Assembly (NCBI GenBank): GCA_964589175.1
Contig: CAZPRY010000015.1
Location: 1-64,000, forward strand
Direction of reading: 5' to 3'
Length of the DNA: 64,000 nt
Source of the DNA: CAZPRY01 sp964589175
GTDB taxonomy: Bacteria > Fidelibacterota > UBA2242
Of this stretch, positions 24,809 to 34,713 are shown piece by piece. Made by a program: the position numbers and the translations under genes. Under the pieces are notes generated by a model. That model had not been told where the DNA came from. It ran no database searches and saw only the letters and a list, made by a program, of their open reading frames with translations. Within the stretch, counting starts at the first letter, position 1; each line of letters opens with the position of its first letter.

Positions 24809-27790
24809 ATGAAAAGCAAATATTTTAGCTATTTTCTAATCATCCTACTGATGATAACATCATCTACCCTAGTTTTTGCCGGTACAAAGGGCAAGATTGT
24901 CGGGCTTATTGTAGAGAAGGAGACCGGCCAACCACTGCCGGGCGCCAACATCGTTTTAGAGGGCACCTTGCTCGGCACAATGACCGACGTAGACGGACAC
25001 TACTTTATCTTGAATATCCCGAGCGGAACCTACTCCTTGAAAGTCAGCTATATAGGGTACAGCCCGGTAACCGTCAAGAACGTAGAAGTCATTCAGGATT
25101 TGCTTACCGAAATAAATGTTGAAATGCAATCCAAGGTACTTGATATCGGTGTGGCGGTAGAGGTATATGCTGAACGTCCTCTGATCCATAAAGAGGTTTC
25201 TTCTTCCACCAGGACATTGTCTTCCGAAGAATTCGAAAATCTGATTGTGGAATCCGTTGGTTCAGTCATAAATACATCGGCGGGCGTTGTAGGCGGTAAC
25301 TATATTCGGGGCAGCCGCTGGACAGAAGTCAGTTATATGGTGGATGGCCTATCGTTGACCAATCCGATTAGCGGCGGCATGATCACCGATATCAATAAGA
25401 ATGCGGTGGAAGAGATTGTTTTACAGACGGGGGGATTTTCCGCAGAGTACGGAAATGCCATGGGCGGTATCGTCAATGTCGTCACCAAAGAGGGCGGTCC
25501 CGAGTACAGCGGGAGTCTGCGCTACAAAACCGATAAAGTGAATTCGGGCAGTCAATTCTATCAGAACGCCAATATCTGGGATTTTACTTTTGGCGGTCCG
25601 ATGGTAAAGAAGGGAAGAATATTTTTCACCGGCTATCTGAATACCCGCGATATGAATTCCCAGCGAGAAGTGATCGCGCCGGACGGTACCAATCTCGGTC
25701 GCCATCCCCACGAAGGTTTTCAGGAATACCGCACCAATTTCAAATATTCTCTGCCTGTCACATCCTCCCTGAAACTGAAAATGACCTGGTCAATGAACAG
25801 ATCGCAAGGTCTCAACTATAATATGTTTTGGCGTTTTGGTGCCGATGAAAATCAATTGGATCGCTTGGGGGCCTGGTTGAATAAATCGAAATATGGCGCA
25901 ATTATTCTGGAGCATGCCATCAGCTCCAGAGCCTACCATACGCTTAAAGTAGGGATGATGGATTGGCATTCGATCAGCGGACAGCGCGACCGTGCAGAAT
26001 GGTCGGGGAATAAGGTAGGCGCCAATTGTGACTGGTGGAAAGATTTCACCTTCCGCAAACCCTTTATCGATCACAATTACCAGATACCCGGGGATGCCAC
26101 CGGTACTCAATACAGTAAGTGGCGTTTGCGTGACAGTCAGGGCATAGATGATGTTTATCAGAGACGAACAACCGATTTGGTATCGCCAAGTAATCCTTAT
26201 GGAATCACGGGCGGTATTCAAAATACAATGGATGCTGATTATTTTGAAAATTTCATCTGGGCCGGCGATGGCGACTGGTTTTCAGAGAATCGAGACCGCA
26301 ATTTCATCGTGAAATACGATCTGACCAGCCAGATCCATAAAAATCATGAGATCAAGGCTGGATTTGAGTTTAACAAGCACAACGTCAATCGCTTCGCGAT
26401 CGGAGCAATGTCCGCTCTGAATGGTATCGGCGTCACTTACCCGCTTATCGATTTTTATGAAGAGTCGCCGAGCGATACGGCCTTGACAATTGAATCTGTC
26501 AATGATTTGGGTGATGGGTACCGGCCCCTGGAGTTCGCATCTTACGTCAACTACCAGCTTCAATTGGAGGGCATGTATTTGAATCTTGGATTGCGTTTTG
26601 ACTATTTTAATGCAGTCACAGAATATCGTATTGATCCGATTCAAAGCACTCCGTCAAATCCGTTTAAGCAAGACCGGACGAATCCCGATCCAAAATACCA
26701 ATTAAGCCCGCGCTTAGGAATATCATTTCCGGTCACGGACAGGACGATGTTTAGATTTAACTACGGGCACTTTTTCCAAACTCCTCCGCTGGAACGGATG
26801 TTTGCGTACCTATGGTTTGATCGGAATCAGGCTGATTTAAACATGGGCAATCCTGATATTGAACCCCAAAAAACGATCGCCTATGAAGTAGGCCTCTCAA
26901 CAATTTTAACCGAAAATGTCGCTTTGGATCTTACTCTTTATCAGAAAAATATGTTTAACCTGGAAGGTTACAGGATCAGAAGATCTCCTACTTTAGACTG
27001 GTTTTTCCAGGCCTTCAATGAGGAATATGCTGAAGCCAAAGGCTTTGAACTCACTTTACGAAAGCGATACAGCCATTACTTTGGGGGCTCGATCAGTTAT
27101 TCGTTCTGCACGGCTGAAGGTACTTCGTCCGATGTAACCCAAATTACGCGATACCCATTGCTGAGTCTCACCTATGCCAGACTATTGGGATATGAACCGC
27201 TTTATCCTCAGGATACTATGCCGATGGATTTTGATCAAAACCACACGGTTTATATTAATCTGGACTTCAGAATCCCGTATGGCGAGGGACCTAGTATATT
27301 CAATAAAAAGCTGCTCTCCGGTTTTGGAGCAAATATCATGTCGACCTTTCATTCGGGCAGACCCTATACCCCGGTCACGGCATATACGATGAATGTCACC
27401 AGTGACCGTTTCAACTCAGCGCGTTATCCGTGGACATACACTGCCGACGGCAAATTTTACAAGGATTTTCGAATCCTGGGTCAAGAATTGACCTTGTTTG
27501 TAGAAGTATACAATCTGTTCAATTTACAAAAGCCGTTTTCCGTCTTTGAAGGTTCGGGCAATCCTGATCAGGATATGTACAATCTGACCGCAGGTTGTCT
27601 TTCCTCCGATACCTACCTGAAAGGAGAGAGTAATCTGTATTCCGAGTTGGCGGATTTGAATGGTGATGGCGCTTTGACGACGCAGGAGCGCGTAGTTGCA
27701 TATCAGCGCTTTCGGGATGATATGTTGAAGTTCAAAAGAAATTATCCCAACCCCAGAACATTCATGATTGGCCTGGATATTAAATTTTGA
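24809..27790 (+). CDS. TonB-dependent outer-membrane receptor with CarboxypepD-reg-like domain
   Basis: 993 residues; GGAGG precedes the ATG. Signal peptide 1-25. The CarboxypepD_reg-like domain (about 27-110) starts KGKIVGLIVEKETGQPLPGA. Plug domain (about 130-235) with YMVDGLSLTNP and GFSAEYGNAMGGIVNVVT. The remaining 750 residues form the beta-barrel, ending in the typical terminal Phe (IGLDIKF). It resembles SusC-type receptors but no SusD-like lipoprotein gene is nearby. It probably imports glycan or glycopeptide fragments, or helps anchor the next surface protein. It heads a trio with the genes at 27875 and 30811. Confidence 0.93.
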   Translation: MKSKYFSYFLIILLMITSSTLVFAGTKGKIVGLIVEKETGQPLPGANIVLEGTLLGTMTDVDGHYFILNIPSGTYSLKVSYIGYSPVTVKNVEVIQDLLTEINVEMQSKVLDIGVAVEVYAERPLIHKEVSSSTRTLSSEEFENLIVESVGSVINTSAGVVGGNYIRGSRWTEVSYMVDGLSLTNPISGGMITDINKNAVEEIVLQTGGFSAEYGNAMGGIVNVVTKEGGPEYSGSLRYKTDKVNSGSQFYQNANIWDFTFGGPMVKKGRIFFTGYLNTRDMNSQREVIAPDGTNLGRHPHEGFQEYRTNFKYSLPVTSSLKLKMTWSMNRSQGLNYNMFWRFGADENQLDRLGAWLNKSKYGAIILEHAISSRAYHTLKVGMMDWHSISGQRDRAEWSGNKVGANCDWWKDFTFRKPFIDHNYQIPGDATGTQYSKWRLRDSQGIDDVYQRRTTDLVSPSNPYGITGGIQNTMDADYFENFIWAGDGDWFSENRDRNFIVKYDLTSQIHKNHEIKAGFEFNKHNVNRFAIGAMSALNGIGVTYPLIDFYEESPSDTALTIESVNDLGDGYRPLEFASYVNYQLQLEGMYLNLGLRFDYFNAVTEYRIDPIQSTPSNPFKQDRTNPDPKYQLSPRLGISFPVTDRTMFRFNYGHFFQTPPLERMFAYLWFDRNQADLNMGNPDIEPQKTIAYEVGLSTILTENVALDLTLYQKNMFNLEGYRIRRSPTLDWFFQAFNEEYAEAKGFELTLRKRYSHYFGGSISYSFCTAEGTSSDVTQITRYPLLSLTYARLLGYEPLYPQDTMPMDFDQNHTVYINLDFRIPYGEGPSIFNKKLLSGFGANIMSTFHSGRPYTPVTAYTMNVTSDRFNSARYPWTYTADGKFYKDFRILGQELTLFVEVYNLFNLQKPFSVFEGSGNPDQDMYNLTAGCLSSDTYLKGESNLYSELADLNGDGALTTQERVVAYQRFRDDMLKFKRNYPNPRTFMIGLDIKF

Positions 27791-27874
27791 GAATGCAGTG
27801 TGCTGTAGATACAGATCACGAAATAGACTCCTGTTGGAGCTAGTGAAGTAGTTACAAAAAAGGGGAAGTGCATT

Positions 27875-30667
27875 ATGAGTTCTAAACAAATTACTAGATC
27901 AATTATGCCCGCGATTATGGTTCTTTTATTTATTGGGCTGTGTATAAATGATTTGAGGATATGGGCACTGCCAAAAGACAACCGATCTTTAGATAAAATC
28001 ACTATACATGATTTACGGCATATCTATGCCCGATATGATATTCCAATTGCTAATGACGGTCGTTTTGGCTGGGATCCGACGGCACAAACTCCCGGTGGCG
28101 GTATATGGCTGCGCGGAACCAATGAAGGATATATTTTTGGCGCAGGCATCTGGATCGGTGCTAAAGTTGATGGGCGTAAACAGGTCACCGTCGGTTATAA
28201 CACATCGAACTGTCAGACGGAATTGGTGCCGGGAAATCTTCCGAACGAACCGGGCTATACCGATCCGTCCGAAATTATTTTTGTAAGTACGGACTATCCC
28301 AATGCAGCTTTACCGCCATGGCCCGGTGGCTACGGCCAAGACGGGAATCCTATTGCTTTTTCCCAGATGGATTCCTGGTGTCAGTGTAATGATTTGGACG
28401 CTTCCCGGCAATTCGAGGCCGGCAAGCCGCTGGGCATTTTACTGACCGCCGAAACCTACTCCTGGACCAGCAGTTTCCGGGATGTGTGGGATATTGCCTT
28501 CGTTAAATATACCGTGAAAAATATCAATCCCGATCAGAAAACATTGGAAGACGCCTATATTGGTTTTGCTATGGATCCCGATATCGGTGATCCGACCAAT
28601 GATTTGACAGGCTGCTTTCCCGATTTGAATATTGGCTTCGCCTATAGTGCGGAGGAATTATCGGGCATAGAGAAAGACTTAGAGCATCCGCCCGGATATG
28701 TGGGCATCAAGTTTCTTGACGGACCGGCTAAGGATCCGGTTACCGGTGAGGCGAAAATGTCTTGCTTTCGTCGTTGGGCAACAGATCCCAGTACAGATGA
28801 GATGCGGTACGATTTACTGTCGGAAGAATATTATGATCTGGAAGATACCGAACCGGCTGACAAACGGATATTCTTATCCTCCGGTCCGTTCAATCTGGCC
28901 TATGGCGAATCGACCACCTTCGTGGTAGCGATGTGTTTCGCCTGGCCCATGTGGTACATCGATTCATCGGTCAAAGGGCAGCCGGAACATTACGCGGATT
29001 ATCTGAAATTGGTCGCGGAAAACGCGCAGTTTGTTTATGATAATAACTATAGATTCCCACAGCCTCCGAATATGCCGCGGATTCGACTGAATCCCCAGGA
29101 TCAGAAGATCATCGTGATCTGGGACAATAAAGCCGAAGAAACTGTCGAACGGATTCTCTCCTTGCCGGACTTCTCCGATTCATTGGACTTTGAAGGCTAC
29201 AAACTCTGGAAAAGTACGACCGGCGATGAGGGCAGTTTCGAGATGCTGGGGCAATGGGACAAAGTAAGTTTTGACGATTTAGGCAATCCGATCGGTAAGA
29301 ACACGGGCCTGGCGCACAGTTATGTCGATGAGGATCTGATCAACGGGAAACTCTATTTCTACGCGGTCACTGCCTACGATAAGGGGGAATATCAACCGCT
29401 GGGCTATGGCGATCCCGAGTTCGAGGTTGTGCCTCCCATGGAAACGGGCACGGTTTTTGGCGTCAACCTGAACGCGGAGACTCCGAATTCACCACCCTCC
29501 AACTTCACCGAACCGCAGATGGAAGGATTGGAGCTAATCGCAGGCGACGCGGATGAGCTTCAGTTTATCGTCAGTCCCGAATATCTGATAGCGGACAGCG
29601 TGAAGAATAAGACCTTCCAGATACGATTCTCCGGTTTGCCGAGTTTCCGATACGATAAAGAAGTATCGGTTTACGGACCCGATATTTATCTTGTTAATAC
29701 GGCAACGGAAGACACGGTCGTCAGCACCCTGAATTTTCCGATAGGCAGTCCGGCTGCAACGGTCAAGTCAGACCTGTTTGATGGGATGCTGTTGAGTTAC
29801 ACGGGTCCGAATATCCTGTTGAATGCAATCGATACGGCCTACTTCAAGCAGGCGAAGACGGGCGTGACGATCCATCCGGAAACGGATTATGAGACCTATA
29901 ATACCCCCCAAACAAGCATACCGCTGGATTTACCGTACGGGGCCTATTTCCTACCGCATGAGTACTTGATCGAGTTTTATGAAGTTGCCGGTAAAAGAAG
30001 GGTGAATGTCTACGATCTGGACAACGGCGATACATTGCAATACGAGGCCAAGTCTTTTGGTCGCGATTTTGCACTGGCCAGTTTTGAGAAGGTTGTCGCA
30101 TCTGTGGATCCGGTTTCGGGGGATACGACCTGGACCTGGTACAATAATCCGGTGGATTTCAGGAACAGTCTGTCCAATGAAGCGGGTGGTTACAAGATTT
30201 ACGTACCGGGCGCCTTTATCTTTGTAGAAGACCCGGGTCATGAGGTGGTTGCGGGAGATTCACTGATTGTGAGACTTTCCGGGGTAAGTGCACCTCGGGG
30301 AGGGGATGTGTATCAATTTTCAACGGTGGCGAGCCAGGTGAATTATCATACCCAGTTGGATGTCAAAGTGGTTCCCAATCCCTATCTGGTGCGGGCGGCC
30401 TGGGATATCGATAATGATTACCAGAAGGTCCAGTTTATTAATCTGCCGACGGAATGCACAATCAGAATCTATACGATAGCGGGCGATCTGGTGCAGACAA
30501 TCCATCACGGAGCACCGTACGGAACGGGCTTCGATAGTGAGACCGGGGGGACGGCCTTCTGGAATTTGATGACCCGTAATAATCAGAAAGCATCCACGGG
30601 AGTGTATGTCTTTTATCTCGATTCTCCTTTCGGAAAAGATGTCGGAAAGTTCGCAATCATTAGATAG
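27875..30667 (+). CDS. Large exported protein with FlgD/T9SS-like C-terminus
   Basis: 930 residues, with GGGGAAG before the ATG. N-terminal signal segment (SIMPAIMVLLFIGLCIND). The body is rich in aromatic residues and glycine and shows no recognised catalytic motif. Fn3-like stretches occur in the middle (EGYKLWKSTTGDEGSFEML, then SYVDEDLINGKLYFYAVTAYD). The C-terminal 90 residues resemble FlgD/T9SS sorting domains (VVPNPYLVRAAWD ... ECTIRIYTIAGDLVQTI ... STGVYVFYLDS). By position between a TonB receptor and a PorV-like barrel it is probably a surface partner for uptake. Function unknown. Confidence 0.7.
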   Translation: MSSKQITRSIMPAIMVLLFIGLCINDLRIWALPKDNRSLDKITIHDLRHIYARYDIPIANDGRFGWDPTAQTPGGGIWLRGTNEGYIFGAGIWIGAKVDGRKQVTVGYNTSNCQTELVPGNLPNEPGYTDPSEIIFVSTDYPNAALPPWPGGYGQDGNPIAFSQMDSWCQCNDLDASRQFEAGKPLGILLTAETYSWTSSFRDVWDIAFVKYTVKNINPDQKTLEDAYIGFAMDPDIGDPTNDLTGCFPDLNIGFAYSAEELSGIEKDLEHPPGYVGIKFLDGPAKDPVTGEAKMSCFRRWATDPSTDEMRYDLLSEEYYDLEDTEPADKRIFLSSGPFNLAYGESTTFVVAMCFAWPMWYIDSSVKGQPEHYADYLKLVAENAQFVYDNNYRFPQPPNMPRIRLNPQDQKIIVIWDNKAEETVERILSLPDFSDSLDFEGYKLWKSTTGDEGSFEMLGQWDKVSFDDLGNPIGKNTGLAHSYVDEDLINGKLYFYAVTAYDKGEYQPLGYGDPEFEVVPPMETGTVFGVNLNAETPNSPPSNFTEPQMEGLELIAGDADELQFIVSPEYLIADSVKNKTFQIRFSGLPSFRYDKEVSVYGPDIYLVNTATEDTVVSTLNFPIGSPAATVKSDLFDGMLLSYTGPNILLNAIDTAYFKQAKTGVTIHPETDYETYNTPQTSIPLDLPYGAYFLPHEYLIEFYEVAGKRRVNVYDLDNGDTLQYEAKSFGRDFALASFEKVVASVDPVSGDTTWTWYNNPVDFRNSLSNEAGGYKIYVPGAFIFVEDPGHEVVAGDSLIVRLSGVSAPRGGDVYQFSTVASQVNYHTQLDVKVVPNPYLVRAAWDIDNDYQKVQFINLPTECTIRIYTIAGDLVQTIHHGAPYGTGFDSETGGTAFWNLMTRNNQKASTGVYVFYLDSPFGKDVGKFAIIR

Positions 30668-30810
30668 AAAAGAGTCACCATTCTGGAATATTTTGACAGG
30701 AACAATATGATATTCGGGATACTCGAACGACAATTAAATATTTTTCAGCGTGGTTATCCGGCAAGTCCCGGTCAAGGAAGATTACAATTTGTAAGAGAGT
30801 GAGGTACGAT

Positions 30811-31806
30811 ATGAGCGAAAGAATTAAAATCATCGTCGCATTATTATTATTGTCAGTCCTGACTCCTGCCCGGCAGATAGATAATAAAGTCGGAACAGCG
30901 GGTTTTCAGTTTTTGAAGTTGGGAGTGGGAGCCCGGGAGATTGCATTAGGTGGAGCGAATACTGCAATGCCGGAAGGGCCAACAGCCATGTACTGGAATC
31001 CTGCGGGTATTTGCCTTGACGATAAAAAAAGCGCCACATTTTTCAACAACAGCTGGATTGCGGCTATTAATCACAATTTTGTCGGATTTAAATCACCTGT
31101 CTCCACCAGCGGATATTTCGGAGCCTCTGTTAATTTTATCACCATGGATGATATGGAAGAAACCACGATTCTACAACCCCAAGGTACAGGTAGAAAATTT
31201 ACCGCATCTGACTTCGCGATTACGGCAACTTATGGCCAACGAATCACGGATCGCTTCGGTGCGGCAATTTCCGCAAAATACGTCAATGAGACGATTTGGG
31301 ATATGGTATCCGATGGGTGGGCTTTTGATGTAGGCTTCATCTATAATTATAACAAATTACACATCGGGATGTCCTTCATCAACTTCGGAGTCGAAAAACA
31401 GATTTCGGGGGATCAGTTGCAATTGGAATATCAGATTTTCCCTGACTATAAGACGGATGATGTACTTTTAGAACATGTGGCGAACGAAATTCGTCTCCCC
31501 ACCAGTTTTCGATTTGGGGCCGGATACGATATCTTGAAAATGAACTATCACAAACTGGCGATAATGGGTAGTATCAACTACTTCAACGATATTGGACAAA
31601 ATAGCAGCGCCGGTTTGGAGTATAAATTTATGGAAAACTATATCCTGCGGGGCGGATATCAATTTAATCGCGATGGATTTGATTGGAGTGTGGGTGCAGG
31701 GGTTCGGTTTCATATAAAAAATACAGCCTTTGAGTTCGATTACGCAGCGCTGAACCTTCAGGATTTTGGTCTCCAGTCTCAGACCGGTCTATCGATTTCA
31801 TTTTAG
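30811..31806 (+). CDS. PorV/PorQ-like outer-membrane barrel protein
   Basis: 331 residues from ATG 30811 (GTGAGG upstream; a GTG at 30799 is an in-frame alternative). Signal peptide followed by the family pattern GFQFLKLGVGAREIALGG and AMPEGPTAMYWNPAGI, typical of the PorV/UPF0164 barrel family. It ends in a terminal Phe (QTGLSISF), as expected for an outer-membrane barrel. PorV is the T9SS shuttle that delivers substrates for surface attachment; paralogs in FCB genomes accompany TonB receptor genes. Here it may serve secretion of the peptidases around it. Confidence 0.85.
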   Translation: MSERIKIIVALLLLSVLTPARQIDNKVGTAGFQFLKLGVGAREIALGGANTAMPEGPTAMYWNPAGICLDDKKSATFFNNSWIAAINHNFVGFKSPVSTSGYFGASVNFITMDDMEETTILQPQGTGRKFTASDFAITATYGQRITDRFGAAISAKYVNETIWDMVSDGWAFDVGFIYNYNKLHIGMSFINFGVEKQISGDQLQLEYQIFPDYKTDDVLLEHVANEIRLPTSFRFGAGYDILKMNYHKLAIMGSINYFNDIGQNSSAGLEYKFMENYILRGGYQFNRDGFDWSVGAGVRFHIKNTAFEFDYAALNLQDFGLQSQTGLSISF

Positions 31807-31871
31807 CGACGAGTGATTATCGAACAAGGTCAACGAAAAACATAAACGTGAGAAAGTGGTAGCAATAAGAC

Positions 31872-32744
31872 ATGCAGAACAAACAAATAATGGATAAGAT
31901 TGCCATCTCCGGAACCGAGTTTCCTTTCCGGCCGATCGAAGAGGTCTACGCCATGGCCAAGTATTTGGGCGTACCTAACCTGGAATTGTGGATTCCTCAC
32001 AATTTTGAATATGCCGATCTCGCCCAGGTGAAATCAGATTTGGAAAGACTCGAACTGAGCACTATATGCGTCTCAACCTGGACGCAATTAAACCTGCCGG
32101 GTAACGTGAGCCAGAGACAGGCTCTGATAATTCGCAGCATCAAAGCCGCAAAGGAACTCGGAGCTTCAATTGTAAACACTTATTTCGGCGCCGATTCCAT
32201 GAAGACGCCGGAACAAGCCCTGCAGGCCTATAAAGATAATATTTCTCCGTGCCTGGAATTGGCAGAGAAAGAAGATATTACGATTGTGCTGGAGAATGAA
32301 TTCGATCCCAGCGGGGTCGATCCAACGCGAAGCGCAGATTTCGTTTTGGAACTTGTGCAGGCCATCAATTCAACGAAGTTCAGACTGACCTTCGATGGCT
32401 GCAATTTCTATTTTGCGGGTGAGGAACCTTACCCCTACGCCTATAATCTGTTACGGGACTATATAGGCTATGTCCATATTAAAGACGGAATGAAATACCA
32501 TAAAGATCTCTATGCGGAACCTGGCGAAGGCTTCCTGTGGCAGGATAAATCCGGAGATTATATCTGTTGTGAGATGGGAACGGGAGCAATTCCGTATTCA
32601 TCGCTTATCGAGCGTCTGCTGACAGATGGCTATGACGGATATTTGACAATGGAGCCACATATTCATCCCAATCAACTGAAAGAGATCTTCCAGAAAAACG
32701 TATCCAATATGATTCAAGTACTAAAACAAGGAGAATATCGATGA
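31872..32744 (+). CDS. TIM-barrel sugar-phosphate isomerase/epimerase
   Basis: 290 residues, a single xylose-isomerase-like TIM barrel (AP_endonuc_2 family). Metal-site candidates are Glu in IVLENEFDPSGVDP, Asp in RLTFDGCNFYF, His in GYVHIKDG and Glu near the end (YLTMEPHIH). No signal peptide. The stop overlaps the start of the dehydrogenase gene by 4 bases (ATGA), so both are translated together. The pair probably converts a sugar or keto-sugar released from the glycan; the substrate cannot be read from the sequence. Start could be ATG 31872 or 31890. Confidence 0.87.
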   Translation: MQNKQIMDKIAISGTEFPFRPIEEVYAMAKYLGVPNLELWIPHNFEYADLAQVKSDLERLELSTICVSTWTQLNLPGNVSQRQALIIRSIKAAKELGASIVNTYFGADSMKTPEQALQAYKDNISPCLELAEKEDITIVLENEFDPSGVDPTRSADFVLELVQAINSTKFRLTFDGCNFYFAGEEPYPYAYNLLRDYIGYVHIKDGMKYHKDLYAEPGEGFLWQDKSGDYICCEMGTGAIPYSSLIERLLTDGYDGYLTMEPHIHPNQLKEIFQKNVSNMIQVLKQGEYR

Positions 32745-33733
32745 AAGCCGCAGTCCTGCACGAACCGATGCATTTGTCAATCGAAGATGTTCCGGATCCT
32801 AAATGCGGTCCGGATGAATTATTAATTAAAGTTCATCGTTCTGCAATATGTAACTCTACTGATACTCATATTTGGAATGGAACCTTTCGCCCCTATGCAA
32901 CCCCTAAATTTCCGCATATTCTTGGTCATGAGTGCTGCGGAGAAGTCGTGGAAGTGGGTAAAGAATGCACAAAGGATTATAGGGTAGGTGATCGTCTTGG
33001 ATTTTGGGTCAAAATGACCGGAGGATTTGCTGAATACAATGCTATTAAACCAAATAGCCTCGGTATTTGTAAACTAAAGAATGATATGAGCTATGATGAG
33101 GGAGCGCTGTTAGAACTGGTATGCGGTACGATTCGACTGGTCTATGATTCCGGTCTACATATAGGAGATAAAGTTTTAATGTTAGGGCAAGGACCAGCCG
33201 GTTTGTTTTTAGCTCAGGAAGCAAGATTAGCAGGTATCGATAAATTGTATACGGTGGATTTATATGCTAATCGTCTAGCTAAATCCAAAGAACTTGCAGC
33301 CGATGATACCTTGAATTTGGATGGTAAAAGTTATGGGGAAGCATTTGATATCCTCAGCCAGATGATTGGTAAGGTAGATGTCGTTATCGATGCAATGGGA
33401 GATAATAGGTGGACACAGGGAAATTCCATTGATTTGGCACTGAATCTGTTAAAACGACACGGAAAATATATCATTTTTGGACATCGTGGTAAGAATGATT
33501 CTATTAATACCCAACTTATCAGTAATGAAGATATCACGATGAGAGGGTTTGAACCCGGATTAATTAAAACAAAAGAACTTACTGATTTCACTGTTGAATT
33601 AGTTTCATCGGGAAGAATAAGAGCCGCAGAACTCATCACCCATCATTTTCCCTTGGTTGATCTGGAGAAGGGTCTGCATAAATGTCTCCATGATTTGCAT
33701 GAAACCATCAAGGTGATTATCAATATCGCATAG
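32741..33733 (+). CDS. Zinc-dependent medium-chain dehydrogenase
   Basis: 330 residues, MDR superfamily. N-terminal GroES-like domain with zinc ligands Cys in AICNSTDTHIW and the GHECCGEVVEVG motif. Rossmann domain (MLGQGPAGLFLAQEARL) followed by Asp in YTVDLYANRLAKS, which favours NAD. The four-cysteine structural zinc lobe of classical alcohol dehydrogenases is absent. AAGGAG lies 8 bases before the ATG, overlapping the previous gene by 4 bases. Likely a sugar or polyol dehydrogenase working on the product or substrate of the isomerase. Confidence 0.87.
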   Translation: MKAAVLHEPMHLSIEDVPDPKCGPDELLIKVHRSAICNSTDTHIWNGTFRPYATPKFPHILGHECCGEVVEVGKECTKDYRVGDRLGFWVKMTGGFAEYNAIKPNSLGICKLKNDMSYDEGALLELVCGTIRLVYDSGLHIGDKVLMLGQGPAGLFLAQEARLAGIDKLYTVDLYANRLAKSKELAADDTLNLDGKSYGEAFDILSQMIGKVDVVIDAMGDNRWTQGNSIDLALNLLKRHGKYIIFGHRGKNDSINTQLISNEDITMRGFEPGLIKTKELTDFTVELVSSGRIRAAELITHHFPLVDLEKGLHKCLHDLHETIKVIINIA

Positions 33734-33801
33734 TTTTCAATCCGTGCATTATATCGACGGGTCTGTTTGAGATAAGTAAATAGTTTTTAAATTATACAAA
33801 A

Positions 33802-34707
33802 ATGGTACTCAGATTGTTTGGAACGAATAGTATTCAAAAAGAGAAAATTGCCGGTTATTGTTTTCTGTCTCCCAATCTGCTGGGATTCCTGATCTTTAGT
33901 TTTTTGCCAATAATTGCCAGCCTGTTTCTTACCTTTACCCGCTGGAATCTGGCCACTAATCCCAAATTTGTAGGGATTGAGAATTTCGTCAATGTCTTGA
34001 AGGATGAACTGTTCTGGAAATACCTCTGGAATACTTTTTATTATGCCATCGGGACCATACCGTTGACGATTATTCTGTCCTTTTTTTTGGCGTATATGCT
34101 GAACAGAAAAATTCACGGTGTAATATTCTTCCGCACGTTGTATTTTCTGCCCAGCGTAACCCTGCTGGTTGCCATTGCGATTGTTTGGTCATGGTTATAT
34201 AATGCCGATTTCGGATTGTTTAATTATCTGCTTGGAAAATTAGGTATAACCGGTCCCCGCTGGCTGCAAAGCAAAACCTGGGCGATGCCGGCAATTATTA
34301 TTATGAGTATCTGGAAAGGTACCGGCTATTCCATGTTGATCTTCCTGGCCGGATTGCAGGGTATCCCGGAACGGTATTATGAAGCGGCCGAAATTGACGG
34401 AGCCAACTGGTGGCACAAAATAACTCATATAACGATTCCGTTAATCTCACCCACGACCTTCTTTGTGCTGGTCACTACTTCGATTGGTGCCATCCAGGGT
34501 TTCGACCAATTTTACATCATGACCCGCGGCGGTCCTTCCGGGGCGACAACGACTCTGGTATATTATATTTTTCAAAATGCTTTCGAGTGGTTTAAAATGG
34601 GATATGCTGCCACGATCGCTTTGATGCTGTTCATCATCGTTCTGGGCTTAACTCTTTTCCAGTGGCGTTTCGCCCAAAAATGGGTTTACGATGAAGGGAT
34701 GGAATGA
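33802..34707 (+). CDS. ABC sugar transporter permease (MalF/UgpA type)
   Basis: 301 residues with about six membrane segments; the first is GFLIFSFLPIIASLFLTF. The cytoplasmic EAA loop reads YEAAEIDGANWWHKITHITIP, typical of carbohydrate (CUT1) permeases. It forms a pair with the permease 6 bases downstream and the binding protein after it. No ATPase gene is adjacent; the MalK-like ATPase at 59111 is the likely partner. A Shine-Dalgarno is not obvious before the ATG. Confidence 0.93.
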   Translation: MVLRLFGTNSIQKEKIAGYCFLSPNLLGFLIFSFLPIIASLFLTFTRWNLATNPKFVGIENFVNVLKDELFWKYLWNTFYYAIGTIPLTIILSFFLAYMLNRKIHGVIFFRTLYFLPSVTLLVAIAIVWSWLYNADFGLFNYLLGKLGITGPRWLQSKTWAMPAIIIMSIWKGTGYSMLIFLAGLQGIPERYYEAAEIDGANWWHKITHITIPLISPTTFFVLVTTSIGAIQGFDQFYIMTRGGPSGATTTLVYYIFQNAFEWFKMGYAATIALMLFIIVLGLTLFQWRFAQKWVYDEGME

Positions 34708-34713
34708 TCCAGT

